From NCBI RefSeq assembly GCF_027744825.2, contig NC_071340.1:627501-691500 (forward strand): 64,000 bases of DNA, in the 5' to 3' direction. Below the pieces are notes generated by a model, which saw only the letters and a program-made list of their open reading frames with translations, ran no database searches and had not been told where the DNA came from. Every line of letters begins with the position of its first letter. Position 1 is the first letter of the stretch. Positions 37,225 through 49,443 of the stretch are shown one piece after another. The DNA is from Synchiropus splendidus. Lineage: Eukaryota > Chordata > Actinopteri > Syngnathiformes > Callionymidae. The position numbers and the translations under genes were made by a program.

Positions 37225-39668
37225 TCAACACTTTTATGTTTGGCGTTCCGAAACCCACCTTATCTCAGGCTGAAAAGCGTTTTTGTGCATTGTGCCATAA
37301 CTTTTCAGGAAAGCTTCAGAACATGAAATTTTAACCTCCCACTATAGCAGAAAGGGTCTTTCTAGTAGTTGCACATCAAATCTAAACTGTCTGAAGTGTT
37401 TTTCCAAAGTTATCAACACTTTTATGTTTGGCGTTCCGAAACCCACCTTATCTCAGGCTGAAAAGCGTTTTTGTGCATTGTGCCATAACTTTTCAGGGAA
37501 GCTTCAGAACATGAAATTTTAACCTCCCACTATAGCAGAAAGGGTCTTTCTAGTAGTTGCACATCAAATCTAAGCTGTCTGAAGTGTTTTTCAAAAGTTA
37601 TCAACACTTTTATGTTTGGCGTTCCGAAACCCACCTTATCTCAGGCTGAAAAGCGTTTTTGTGCATTGTGCCATAACTTTTCAGGAAAGCTTCAGAACAT
37701 GAAATTTTAACCTCCCACTATAGCAGAAAGGGTCTTTCTAGTAGTTGCACATCAAATCTAAACTGTCTGAAGTGTTTTTCCAAAGTTATCAACACTTTTA
37801 TGTTTGGCGTTCCGAAACCCACCTTATCTCAGGCTGAAAAGCGTTTTTACGCATTGTGCCATAACTTTTCAGGGAAGCTTCAGAACATGAAATTTTAACC
37901 TCCCACTATAGCAGAAAGGGTCTTTCTAGTAGGTGCACATCAAATCTAAGCTCTCTGAAGTGTTTTTCGAAAGTTATCAACACTTTTATGTTTGGCGTTC
38001 CGAAACCCACCTTATCTCAGGCTGAAAAGCGTTTTTGTGCATTGTGCCATAACTTTTCAGGGAAGCTTCAGAACATGAAATTTTAACTTCCCACTATAGC
38101 AGAAAGGGTCTTTCTAGTAGTTGCACATCAAATCTAAGCTGTCTGAAGTGTTTTTCAAAAGTTATCAACACTTTTATGTTTGGCGTTCCGAAACCCACCT
38201 TATCTCAGGCTGAAAAGCGTTTTTGTGCATTGTGCCATAACTTTTCAGGAAAGCTTCAGAACATGAAATTTTAACCTCCCACTATAGCAGAAAGGGTCTT
38301 TCTAGTAGTTGCACATCAAATCTAAGCTCTCTGAAGTGTTTTTCCAAAGTTATCAACACTTTTATGTTTGGCGTTCCGAAACCCACCTTATCTCAGGCTG
38401 AAAAGCGTTTTTGTGCATTGTGCCATAACTTTTCAGGAAAGCTTCAGAACATGAAATTTTAACCTCCCACTATAGCAGAAAGGGTCTTTCTAGTAGTTGC
38501 ACATCAAATCTAAACTGTCTGAAGTGTTTTTCAAAAGTTATCAACACTTTTATGTTTGGCGTTCCGAAACCCACCTTATCTCAGGCTGAAAAGCGTTTTT
38601 ACGCATTGTGCCATAACTTTTCAGGGAAGCTTCAGAACATGAAATTTTAACCTCCCACTATAGCAGAAAGGGTCTTTCTAGTAGGTGCACATCAAATCTA
38701 AGCTCTCTGAAGTGTTTTTCGAAAGTTATCAACACTTTTATGTTTGGCGTTCCGAAACCCACCTTATCTCAGGCTGAAAAGCGTTTTTGTGCATTGTGCC
38801 ATAACTTTTCAGGAAAGCTTCAGAACATGAAATTTTAACCTCCCACTATAGCAGAAAGTGTCTTTCTAGTAGTTGCACATCAAATCTAAACTGTCTGAAG
38901 TGTTTTTCCAAAGTTATTAACACTTTTATGTTTGGCGTTCCGAAACCCACCTTATCTCAGGCTGAAAAACGTTTTTGTGCATTGTGCCATAACTTTTCAG
39001 GGAAGCTTCAGAACATGAAATTTTAACCTCCCACTATAGCAGAAAGGGTCTTTCTAGTAGTTGCACATCAAATCTAAACTGTCTGAAGTGTTTTTCCAAA
39101 GTTATCAACACTTTTATGTTTGGCGTTCCGAAACCCACCTTATCTCAGGCTGAAAAGCGTTTTTACGCATTGTGCCATAACTTTTCAGGGAAGCTTCAGA
39201 ACATGAAATTTTAACCTCCCACTATAGCAGAAAGGGTCTTTCTAGTAGGTGCACATCAAATCTAAGCTCTCTGAAGTGTTTTTCGAAAGTTATCAACACT
39301 TTTATGTTTGGCGTTCCGAAACCCACCTTATCTCAGGCTGAAAAGCGTTTTTGTGCATTGTGCCATAACTTTTCAGGGAAGCTTCAGAACATGAAATTTT
39401 AACCTCCCACTATAGCAGAAAGGGTCTTTCTAGTAGTTGCACATCAAATCTAAACTGTCTGAAGTGTTTTTCCAAAGTTATCAACACTTTTATGTTTGGC
39501 GTTCCGAAACCCACCTTATCTCAGGCTGAAAAGCGTTTTTGTGCATTGTGCCATAACTTTTCAGGGAAGCTTCAGAACATAAAATTTTAACCTCCCACTA
39601 TAGCAGAAAGGGTCTTTCTAGTAGTTGCACATCAAATCTAAGCTGTCTGAAGTGTTTTTCAAAAGTTA
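34405..39668 (+). repeat. Two tandem 14-monomer units (34,405-37,036 and 37,037-39,668)
   Basis: Each 2,632-bp unit reads A, D, E, D, A, E (TAACTTCCC), F, G, A, D*, C*, A, C, E (ATAAAATT). The second begins exactly where the first ends. A third copy is at 29,329-31,960 within the 27-monomer block. This is the cleanest higher-order repeat in the window and the best unit for a probe or for phasing long reads. Confidence 0.9.
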
Positions 39669-40608
39669 TCAACACTTTTATGTTTGGCGTTCCGAAACCC
39701 ACCTTATCTCAGGCTGAAAAGCGTTTTTGTGCATTGTGCCATAACTTTTCAGGAAAGCTTCAGAACATGAAATTTTAACCTCCCACTATAGCAGAAAGGG
39801 TCTTTCTAGTAGTTGCACATCAAATCTAAACTGTCTGAAGTGTTTTTCCAAAGTTATCAACACTTTTATGTTTGGCGTTCCGAAACCCACCTTATCTCAG
39901 GCTGAAAAGCGTTTTTACGCATTGTGCCATAACTTTTCAGGGAAGCTTCAGAACATGAAATTTTAACCTCCCACTATAGCAGAAAGGGTCTTTCTAGTAG
40001 GTGCACATCAAATCTAAGCTCTCTGAAGTGTTTTTCGAAAGTTATCAACACTTTTATGTTTGGCGTTCCGAAACCCACCTTATCTCAGGCTGAAAAGCGT
40101 TTTTGTGCATTGTGCCATAACTTTTCAGGGAAGCTTCAGAACATGAAATTTTAACCTCCCACTATAGCAGAAAGGGTCTTTCTAGTAGTTGCACATCAAA
40201 TCTAAGCTGTCTGAAGTGTTTTTCAAAAGTTATCAACACTTTTATGTTTGGCGTTCCGAAACCCACCTTATCTCAGGCTGAAAAGCGTTTTTGTGCATTG
40301 TGCCATAACTTTTCAGGAAAGCTTCAGAACATGAAATTTTAACCTCCCACTATAGCAGAAAGGGTCTTTCTAGTAGTTGCACATCAAATCTAAGCTCTCT
40401 GAAGTGTTTTTCCAAAGTTATCAACACTTTTATGTTTGGCGTTCCGAAACCCACCTTATCTCAGGCTGAAAAGCGTTTTTGTGCATTGTGCCATAACTTT
40501 TCAGGAAAGCTTCAGAACATGAAATTTTAACCTCCCACTATAGCAGAAAGGGTCTTTCTAGTAGTTGCACATCAAATCTAAACTGTCTGAAGTGTTTTTC
40601 AAAAGTTA

Positions 40609-40796
40609 TCAACACTTTTATGTTTGGCGTTCCGAAACCCACCTTATCTCAGGCTGAAAAGCGTTTTTACGCATTGTGCCATAACTTTTCAGGGAAGCTT
40701 CAGAACATGAAATTTTAACCTCCCACTATAGCAGAAAGGGTCTTTCTAGTAGGTGCACATCAAATCTAAGCTCTCTGAAGTGTTTTTCCAAAGTTA
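40609..40796 (+). repeat. Recombinant monomer: A at left, D* at right (one monomer deleted)
   Basis: The 11-monomer unit starting at 37,789 is repeated from 39,857 (A, E, F, G, A). This last A then ends with C181 followed by TTATTAAC, the end of D*, and C* with AAAAACG follows at 40,797. D* itself is missing. The crossover falls between position 165 (AGCTCTC, still A) and 181 (C, already D*), a stretch identical in both subtypes. Downstream monomers match at an offset of 1,880 instead of 2,068 bp, so precisely one monomer was lost in register. Confidence 0.88.
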
Positions 40797-41548
40797 TTAA
40801 CACTTTTATGTTTGGCGTTCCGAAACCCACCTTATCTCAGGCTGAAAAACGTTTTTGTGCATTGTGCCATAACTTTTCAGGGAAGCTTCAGAACATGAAA
40901 TTTTAACCTCCCACTATAGCAGAAAGGGTCTTTCTAGTAGTTGCACATCAAATCTAAACTGTCTGAAGTGTTTTTCCAAAGTTATCAACACTTTTATGTT
41001 TGGCGTTCCGAAACCCACCTTATCTCAGGCTGAAAAGCGTTTTTACGCATTGTGCCATAACTTTTCAGGGAAGCTTCAGAACATGAAATTTTAACCTCCC
41101 ACTATAGCAGAAAGGGTCTTTCTAGTAGGTGCACATCAAATCTAAGCTCTCTGAAGTGTTTTTCGAAAGTTATCAACACTTTTATGTTTGGCGTTCCGAA
41201 ACCCACCTTATCTCAGGCTGAAAAGCGTTTTTGTGCATTGTGCCATAACTTTTCAGGAAAGCTTCAGAACATGAAATTTTAACCTCCCACTATAGCAGAA
41301 AGGGTCTTTCTAGTAGTTGCACATCAAATCTAAACTGTCTGAAGTGTTTTTCCAAAGTTATCAACACTTTTATGTTTGGCGTTCCGAAACCCACCTTATC
41401 TCAGGCTGAAAAGCGTTTTTGTGCATTGTGCCATAACTTTTCAGGGAAGCTTCAGAACATGAAATTTTAACCTCCCACTATAGCAGAAAGGGTCTTTCTA
41501 GTAGTTGCACATCAAATCTAAGCTGTCTGAAGTGTTTTTCAAAAGTTA

Positions 41549-42300
41549 TCAACACTTTTATGTTTGGCGTTCCGAAACCCACCTTATCTCAGGCTGAAAA
41601 GCGTTTTTGTGCATTGTGCCATAACTTTTCAGGAAAGCTTCAGAACATGAAATTTTAACCTCCCACTATAGCAGAAAGGGTCTTTCTAGTAGGTGCACAT
41701 CAAATCTAAGCTCTCTGAAGTGTTTTTCGAAAGTTATCAACACTTTTATGTTTGGCGTTCCGAAACCCACCTTATCTCAGGCTGAAAAGCGTTTTTGTGC
41801 ATTGTGCCATAACTTTTCAGGGAAGCTTCAGAACATGAAATTTTAACCTCCCACTATAGCAGAAAGGGTCTTTCTAGTAGTTGCACATCAAATCTAAACT
41901 GTCTGAAGTGTTTTTCCAAAGTTATTAACACTTTTATGTTTGGCGTTCCGAAACCCACCTTATCTCAGGCTGAAAAGCGTTTTTGTGCATTGTGCCATAA
42001 CTTTTCAGGGAAGCTTCAGAACATGAAATTTTAACCTCCCACTATAGCAGAAAGGGTCTTTCTAGTAGTTGCACATCAAATCTAAGCTGTCTGAAGTGTT
42101 TTTCAAAAGTTATCAACACTTTTATGTTTGGCGTTCCGAAACCCACCTTATCTCAGGCTGAAAAGCGTTTTTGTGCATTGTGCCATAACTTTTCAGGAAA
42201 GCTTCAGAACATGAAATTTTAACCTCCCACTATAGCAGAAAGGGTCTTTCTAGTAGTTGCACATCAAATCTAAACTGTCTGAAGTGTTTTTCCAAAGTTA
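41549..42300 (+). repeat. Transition between the two higher-order families
   Basis: Four monomers separate the last C*-marked unit from the first GGAG-marked one: X (A86, G145, AGCTCTC, G181), C with TTATTAAC at its right junction but without T131, E and D. The TTATT-only C monomer returns at 49,820, 54,896 and 59,408. It looks like a D*/C recombinant that spread within the second family. Confidence 0.7.
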
Positions 42301-42488
42301 TCAACACTTTTATGTTTGGAGTTCCGAAACCCACCTTATCTCAGGCTGAAAAGCGTTTTTACGCATTGTGCCATAACTTTTCAGGGAAGCTTCAGAACAT
42401 GAAATTTTAACCTCCCACTATAGCAGAAAGGGTCTTTCTAGTAGGTGCACATCAAATCTAAGCTCTCTGAAGTGTTTTTCGAAAGTTA

Positions 42489-43240
42489 TCAACACTTTTA
42501 TGTTTGGCGTTCCGAAACCCACCTTATCTCAGGCTGAAAAGCGTTTTTGTGCATTGTGCCATAACTTTTCAGGAAAGCTTCAGAACATGAAATTTTAACC
42601 TCCCACTATAGCAGAAAGTGTCTTTCTAGTAGTTGCACATCAAATCTAAACTGTCTGAAGTGTTTTTCCAAAGTTATCAACACTTTTATGTTTGGCGTTC
42701 CGAAACCCACCTTATCTCAGGCTGAAAAGCGTTTTTGTGCATTGTGCCATAACTTTTCAGGAAAGCTTCAGAACATGAAATTTTAACCTCCCACTATAGC
42801 AGAAAGGGTCTTTCTAGTAGGTGCACATCAAATCTAAGCTCTCTGAAGTGTTTTTCGAAAGTTATCAACACTTTTATGTTTGGCGTTCCGAAACCCACCT
42901 TATCTCAGGCTGAAAAGCGTTTTTGTGCATTGTGCCATAACTTTTCAGGGAAGCTTCAGAACATGAAATTTTAACCTCCCACTATAGCAGAAAGTGTCTT
43001 TCTAGTAGTTGCACATCAAATCTAAACTGTCTGAAGTGTTTTTCCAAAGTTATCAACACTTTTATGTTTGGCGTTCCGAAACCCACCTTATCTCAGGCTG
43101 AAAAGCGTTTTTGTGCATTGTGCCATAACTTTTCAGGAAAGCTTCAGAACATGAAATTTTAACCTCCCACTATAGCAGAAAGGGTCTTTCTAGTAGGTGC
43201 ACATCAAATCTAAGCTCTCTGAAGTGTTTTTCGAAAGTTA
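42489..43240 (+). repeat. Local dimer duplication inside the first GGAG unit
   Basis: The pair (T131 monomer, X) occurs twice in a row, at 42,489 and 42,865. The corresponding place in the next unit (43,993) has it once. The first T131 monomer has A86 and the second G86. This explains two of the monomers by which neighbouring GGAG units differ. Confidence 0.75.
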
Positions 43241-46200
43241 TCAACACTTTTATGTTTGGCGTTCCGAAACCCACCTTATCTCAGGCTGAAAAGCGTTTTT
43301 GTGCATTGTGCCATAACTTTTCAGGGAAGCTTCAGAACATGAAATTTTAACCTCCCACTATAGCAGAAAGGGTCTTTCTAGTAGTTGCACATCAAATCTA
43401 AACTGTCTGAAGTGTTTTTCCAAAGTTATCAACACTTTTATGTTTGGCGTTCCGAAACCCACCTTATCTCAGGCTGAAAAGCGTTTTTGTGCATTGTGCC
43501 ATAACTTTTCAGGGAAGCTTCAGAACATGAAATTTTAACCTCCCACTATAGCAGAAAGGGTCTTTCTAGTAGTTGCACATCAAATCTAAGCTGTCTGAAG
43601 TGTTTTTCAAAAGTTATCAACACTTTTATGTTTGGCGTTCCGAAACCCACCTTATCTCAGGCTGAAAAGCGTTTTTGTGCATTGTGCCATAACTTTTCAG
43701 GAAAGCTTCAGAACATGAAATTTTAACCTCCCACTATAGCAGAAAGGGTCTTTCTAGTAGTTGCACATCAAATCTAAACTGTCTGAAGTGTTTTTCCAAA
43801 GTTATCAACACTTTTATGTTTGGAGTTCCGAAACCCACCTTATCTCAGGCTGAAAAGCGTTTTTACGCATTGTGCCATAACTTTTCAGGGAAGCTTCAGA
43901 ACATGAAATTTTAACCTCCCACTATAGCAGAAAGGGTCTTTCTAGTAGGTGCACATCAAATCTAAGCTCTCTGAAGTGTTTTTCGAAAGTTATCAACACT
44001 TTTATGTTTGGCGTTCCGAAACCCACCTTATCTCAGGCTGAAAAGCGTTTTTGTGCATTGTGCCATAACTTTTCAGGAAAGCTTCAGAACATGAAATTTT
44101 AACCTCCCACTATAGCAGAAAGTGTCTTTCTAGTAGTTGCACATCAAATCTAAACTGTCTGAAGTGTTTTTCCAAAGTTATCAACACTTTTATGTTTGGC
44201 GTTCCGAAACCCACCTTATCTCAGGCTGAAAAGCGTTTTTGTGCATTGTGCCATAACTTTTCAGGAAAGCTTCAGAACATGAAATTTTAACCTCCCACTA
44301 TAGCAGAAAGGGTCTTTCTAGTAGGTGCACATCAAATCTAAGCTCTCTGAAGTGTTTTTCGAAAGTTATCAACACTTTTATGTTTGGCGTTCCGAAACCC
44401 ACCTTATCTCAGGCTGAAAAGCGTTTTTGTGCATTGTGCCATAACTTTTCAGGAAAGCTTCAGAACATGAAATTTTAACCCCCCACTATAGCAGAAAGGG
44501 TCTTTCTAGTAGTTGCACATCAAATCTAAACTGTCTGAAGTGTTTTTCCAAAGTTATCAACACTTTTATGTTTGGCGTTCCGAAACCCACCTTATCTCAG
44601 GCTGAAAAGCGTTTTTGTGCATTGTGCCATAACTTTTCAGGGAAGCTTCAGAACATGAAATTTTAACCTCCCACTATAGCAGAAAGGGTCTTTCTAGTAG
44701 TTGCACATCAAATCTAAGCTGTCTGAAGTGTTTTTCAAAAGTTATCAACACTTTTATGTTTGGCGTTCCGAAACCCACCTTATCTCAGGCTGAAAAGCGT
44801 TTTTGTGCATTGTGCCATAACTTTTCAGGAAAGCTTCAGAACATGAAATTTTAACCTCCCACTATAGCAGAAAGGGTCTTTCTAGTAGTTGCACATCAAA
44901 TCTAAACTGTCTGAAGTGTTTTTCCAAAGTTATCAACACTTTTATGTTTGGCGTTCCGAAACCCACCTTATCTCAGGCTGAAAAGCGTTTTTACGCATTG
45001 TGCCATAACTTTTCAGGGAAGCTTCAGAACATGAAATTTTAACCTCCCACTAAAGCAGAAAGGGTCTTTCTAGTAGGTGCACATCAAATCTAAGCTCTCT
45101 GAAGTGTTTTTCGAAAGTTATCAACACTTTTATGTTTGGCGTTCCGAAACCCACCTTATCTCAGGCTGAAAAGCGTTTTTGTGCATTGTGCCATAACTTT
45201 TCAGGGAAGCTTCAGAACATGAAATTTTAACCTCCCACTATAGCAGAAAGGGTCTTTCTAGTAGTTGCACATCAAATCTAAGCTCTCTGAAGTGTTTTTC
45301 AAAAGTTATCAACACTTTTATGTTTGGCGTTCCGAAACCCACCTTATCTCAGGCTGAAAAGCGTTTTTGTGCATTGTGCCATAACTTTTCAGGAAAGCTT
45401 CAGAACATGAAATTTTAACCTCCCACTATAGCAGAAAGGGTCTTTCTAGTAGTTGCACATCAAATCTAAACTGTCTGAAGTGTTTTTCCAAAGTTATCAA
45501 CACTTTTATGTTTGGAGTTCCGAAACCCACCTTATCTCAGGCTGAAAAGCGTTTTTACGCATTGTGCCATAACTTTTCAGGGAAGCTTCAGAACATGAAA
45601 TTTTAACCTCCCACTATAGCAGAAAGGGTCTTTCTAGTAGGTGCACATCAAATCTAAGCTCTCTGAAGTGTTTTTCGAAAGTTATCAACACTTTTATGTT
45701 TGGCGTTCCGAAACCCACCTTATCTCAGGCTGAAAAGCGTTTTTGTGCATTGTGCCATAACTTTTCAGGAAAGCTTCAGAACATGAAATTTTAACCTCCC
45801 ACTATAGCAGAAAGTGTCTTTCTAGTAGTTGCACATTTAATCTAAACTGTCTGAAGTGTTTTTCCAAAGTTATCAACACTTTTATGTTTGGCGTTCCGAA
45901 ACCCACCTTATCTCAGGCTGAAAAGCGTTTTTGTGCATTGTGCCATAACTTTTCAGGAAAGCTTCAGAACATGAAATTTTAACCTCCCACTATAGCAGAA
46001 AGGGTCTTTCTAGTAGGTGCACATCAAATCTAAGCTCTCTGAAGTGTTTTTCCAAAGTTATCAACACTTTTATGTTTGGCGTTCCGAAACCCACCTTATC
46101 TCAGGCTGAAAAGCGTTTTTGTGCATTGTGCCATAACTTTTCAGGAAAGCTTCAGAACATGAAATTTTAACCTCCCACTATAGCAGAAAGGGTCTTTCTA

Positions 46201-47376
46201 GTAGTTGCACATCAAATCTAAACTGTCTGAAGTGTTTTTCCAAAGTTATCAACACTTTTATGTTTGGCGTTCCGAAACCCACCTTATCTCAGGCTGAAAA
46301 GCGTTTTTGTGCATTGTGCCATAACTTTTCAGGGAAGCTTCAGAACATGAAATTTTAACCTCCCACTATAGCAGAAAGGGTCTTTCTAGTAGTTGCACAT
46401 CAAATCTAAGCTGTCTGAAGTGTTTTTCAAAAGTTATCAACACTTTTATGTTTGGCGTTCCGAAACCCACCTTATCTCAGGCTGAAAAGCGTTTTTGTGC
46501 ATTGTGCCATAACTTTTCAGGAAAGCTTCAGAACATGAAATTTTAACCTCCCACTATAGCAGAAAGGGTCTTTCTAGTAGTTGCACATCAAATCTAAACT
46601 GTCTGAAGTGTTTTTCCAAAGTTATCAACACTTTTATGTTTGGCGTTCCGAAACCCACCTTATCTCAGGCTGAAAAGCGTTTTTACGCATTGTGCCATAA
46701 CTTTTCAGGGAAGCTTCAGAACATGAAATTTTAACCTCCCACTAAAGCAGAAAGGGTCTTTCTAGTAGGTGCACATCAAATCTAAGCTCTCTGAAGTGTT
46801 TTTCGAAAGTTATCAACACTTTTATGTTTGGCGTTCCGAAACCCACCTTATCTCAGGCTGAAAAGCGTTTTTGTGCATTGTGCCATAACTTTTCAGGGAA
46901 GCTTCAGAACATGAAATTTTAACCTCCCACTATAGCAGAAAGGGTCTTTCTAGTAGTTGCACATCAAATCTAAACTGTCTGAAGTGTTTTTCCAAAGTTA
47001 TCAACACTTTTATGTTTGGCGTTCCGAAACCCACCTTATCTCAGGCTGAAAAGCGTTTTTGTGCATTGTGCCATAACTTTTCAGGGAAGCTTCAGAACAT
47101 GAAATTTTAACCTCCCACTATAGCAGAAAGGGTCTTTCTAGTAGTTGCACATCAAATCTAAACTGTCTGAAGTGTTTTTCCAAAGTTATCAACACTTTTA
47201 TGTTTGGCGTTCCGAAACCCACCTTATCTCAGGCTGAAAAGCGTTTTTGTGCATTGTGCCATAACTTTTCAGGGAAGCTTCAGAACATGAAATTTTAACC
47301 TCCCACTATAGCAGAAAGGGTCTTTCTAGTAGTTGCACATCAAATCTAAACTGTCTGAAGTGTTTTTCCAAAGTTA

Positions 47377-49068
47377 TCAACACTTTTATGTTTGGCGTTC
47401 CGAAACCCACCTTATCTCAGGCTGAAAAGCGTTTTTGTGCATTGTGGCATAACTTTTCAGGAAAGCTTCAGAACATGAAATTTTAACCTCCCACTATAGT
47501 AGAAAGGGTCTTTCTAGTAGTTGCACATCAAATCTAAACTGTCTGAAGTGTTTTTCCAAAGTTATCAACACTTTTATGTTTGGAGTTCCGAAACCCACCT
47601 TATCTCAGGCTGAAAAGCGTTTTTACGCATTGTGCCATAACTTTTCAGGGAAGCTTCAGAACATGAAATTTTAACCTCCCACTATAGCAGAAAGGGTCTT
47701 TCTAGTAGGTGCACATCAAATCTAAGCTCTCTGAAGTGTTTTTCGAAAGTTATCAACACTTTTATGTTTGGCGTTCCGAAACCCACCTTATCTCAGGCTG
47801 AAAAGCGTTTTTGTGCATTGTGCCATAACTTTTCAGGAAAGCTTCAGAACATGAAATTTTAACCTCCCACTATAGCAGAAAGTGTCTTTCTAGTAGTTGC
47901 ACATCAAATCTAAACTGTCTGAAGTGTTTTTCCAAAGTTATCAACACTTTTATGTTTGGCGTTCCGAAACCCACCTTATCTCAGGCTGAAAAGCGTTTTT
48001 GTGCATTGTGCCATAACTTTTCAGGGAAGCTTCAGAACATGAAATTTTAACCTCCCACTATAGCAGAAAAGGTCTTTCTAGTAGTTGCACATCAAATCTA
48101 AACTGTCTGAAGTGTTTTTCCAAAGTTATCAACACTTTTATGTTTGGCGTTCCGAAACCCACCTTATCTCAGGCTGAAAAGCGTTTTTGTGCATTGTGCC
48201 ATAACTTTTCAGGGAAGCTTCAGAACATGAAATTTTAACCTCCCACTATAGCAGAAAGGGTCTTTCTAGTAGTTGCACATCAAATCTAAACTGTCTGAAG
48301 TGTTTTTCCAAAGTTATCAACACTTTTATGTTTGGCCTTCCGAAACCCACCTTATCTCAGGCTGAAAAGCGTTTTTGTGCATTGTGCCATAACTTTTCAG
48401 GGAAGCTTCAGAACATGAAATTTTAACCTCCCACTATAGCAGAAAGGGTCTTTCTAGTAGTTGCACATCAAATGTAAGCTGTCTGAAGTGTTTTTCAAAA
48501 GTTATCAACACTTTTATGTTTGGCGTGCCGAAACCCACCTTATCTCAGGCTGAAAAGCGTTTTTGTGCATTGTGCCATAACTTTTCAGGAAAGCTTCAGA
48601 ACATGAAATTTTAACCTCCCACTATAGCAGAAAGGGTCTTTCTAGTAGGTGCACATCAAATCTAAGCTCTCTGAAGTGTTTTTCGAAAGTTATCAACACT
48701 TTTATGTTTGGCGTTCCGAAACCCACCTTATCTCAGGCTGAAAAGCGTTTTTGTGCATTGTGCCATAACTTTTCAGGAAAGCTTCAGAACATGAAATTTT
48801 AACCTCCCACTATAGCAGAAAGGGTCTTTCTAGTAGTTGCACTTCAAATCTAAACTGTCTGAAGTGTTTTTCCAAAGTTATCAACACTTTTATGTTTGGC
48901 GTTCCGAAACCCACCTTATCTCAGGCTGAAAAGCGTTTTTACGCATTGTGCCATAACTTTTCAGGGAAGCTTCAGAACATGAAATTTTAACCTCCCACTA
49001 TAGCAGAAAGGGTCTTTCTAGTAGGTGCACATCAAATCTAAGCTCTCTGAAGTGTTTTTCGAAAGTTA
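47377..49068 (+). repeat. 9-monomer block, copied with one extra monomer at 50,384-52,263
   Basis: Order D (GTGGCAT, TATAGTAG), A (GGAG), D (T131), C, C, E (GGCCTTCC and AATGTAAGC), X (GCGTGCCG), D, A. The copy has an additional D after the T131 monomer. The offset rises from 3,007 to 3,195 bp, which is one monomer (and reflects the 1-bp deletion lying between). A related order with a single C is at 56,212 and 60,348, so C/D copy number varies at this point in four contexts. Confidence 0.85.
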
Positions 49069-49256
49069 TCAACACTTTTATGTTTGGCGTTCCGAAACCC
49101 ACCTTATCTCAGGCTGAAACGCGTTTTTGTGCATTGTGCCATAACTTTTCAGGGAAGCTTCAGAACATGAAATTTTAACCTCCCACTATAGCAGAAAGGG
49201 TCTTTCTAGTAGTTGCACATCAAATCTAAGCTGTCTGAAGTGTTTTTCAAAAGTTA

Positions 49257-49443
49257 TCAACACTTTTATGTTTGGCGTTCCGAAACCCACCTTATCTCAG
49301 GCTGAAAAGCGTTTTTGTGCATTGTGCCATAACTTTTCAGAAAGCTTCAGAACATGAAATTTTAACCTCCCACTATAGCAGAAAGGGTCTTTCTAGTAGT
49401 TGCACATCAAATCTAAGCTCTCTGAAGTGTTTTTCCAAAGTTA
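49257..49443 (+). repeat. The only length variant: 187-bp F monomer with a 1-bp deletion
   Basis: The usual TTTTCAGGAAAGC reads TTTTCAGAAAGC at 49,334-49,345, so one G of the pair before position 86 is gone. The HindIII site survives. All 339 other complete monomers are consistent with 188 bp. The shift also joins two reading frames and so opens a spurious 93-codon forward frame from 49,272. It could be a real mutation or a consensus error at a short homopolymer. Confidence 0.93.
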
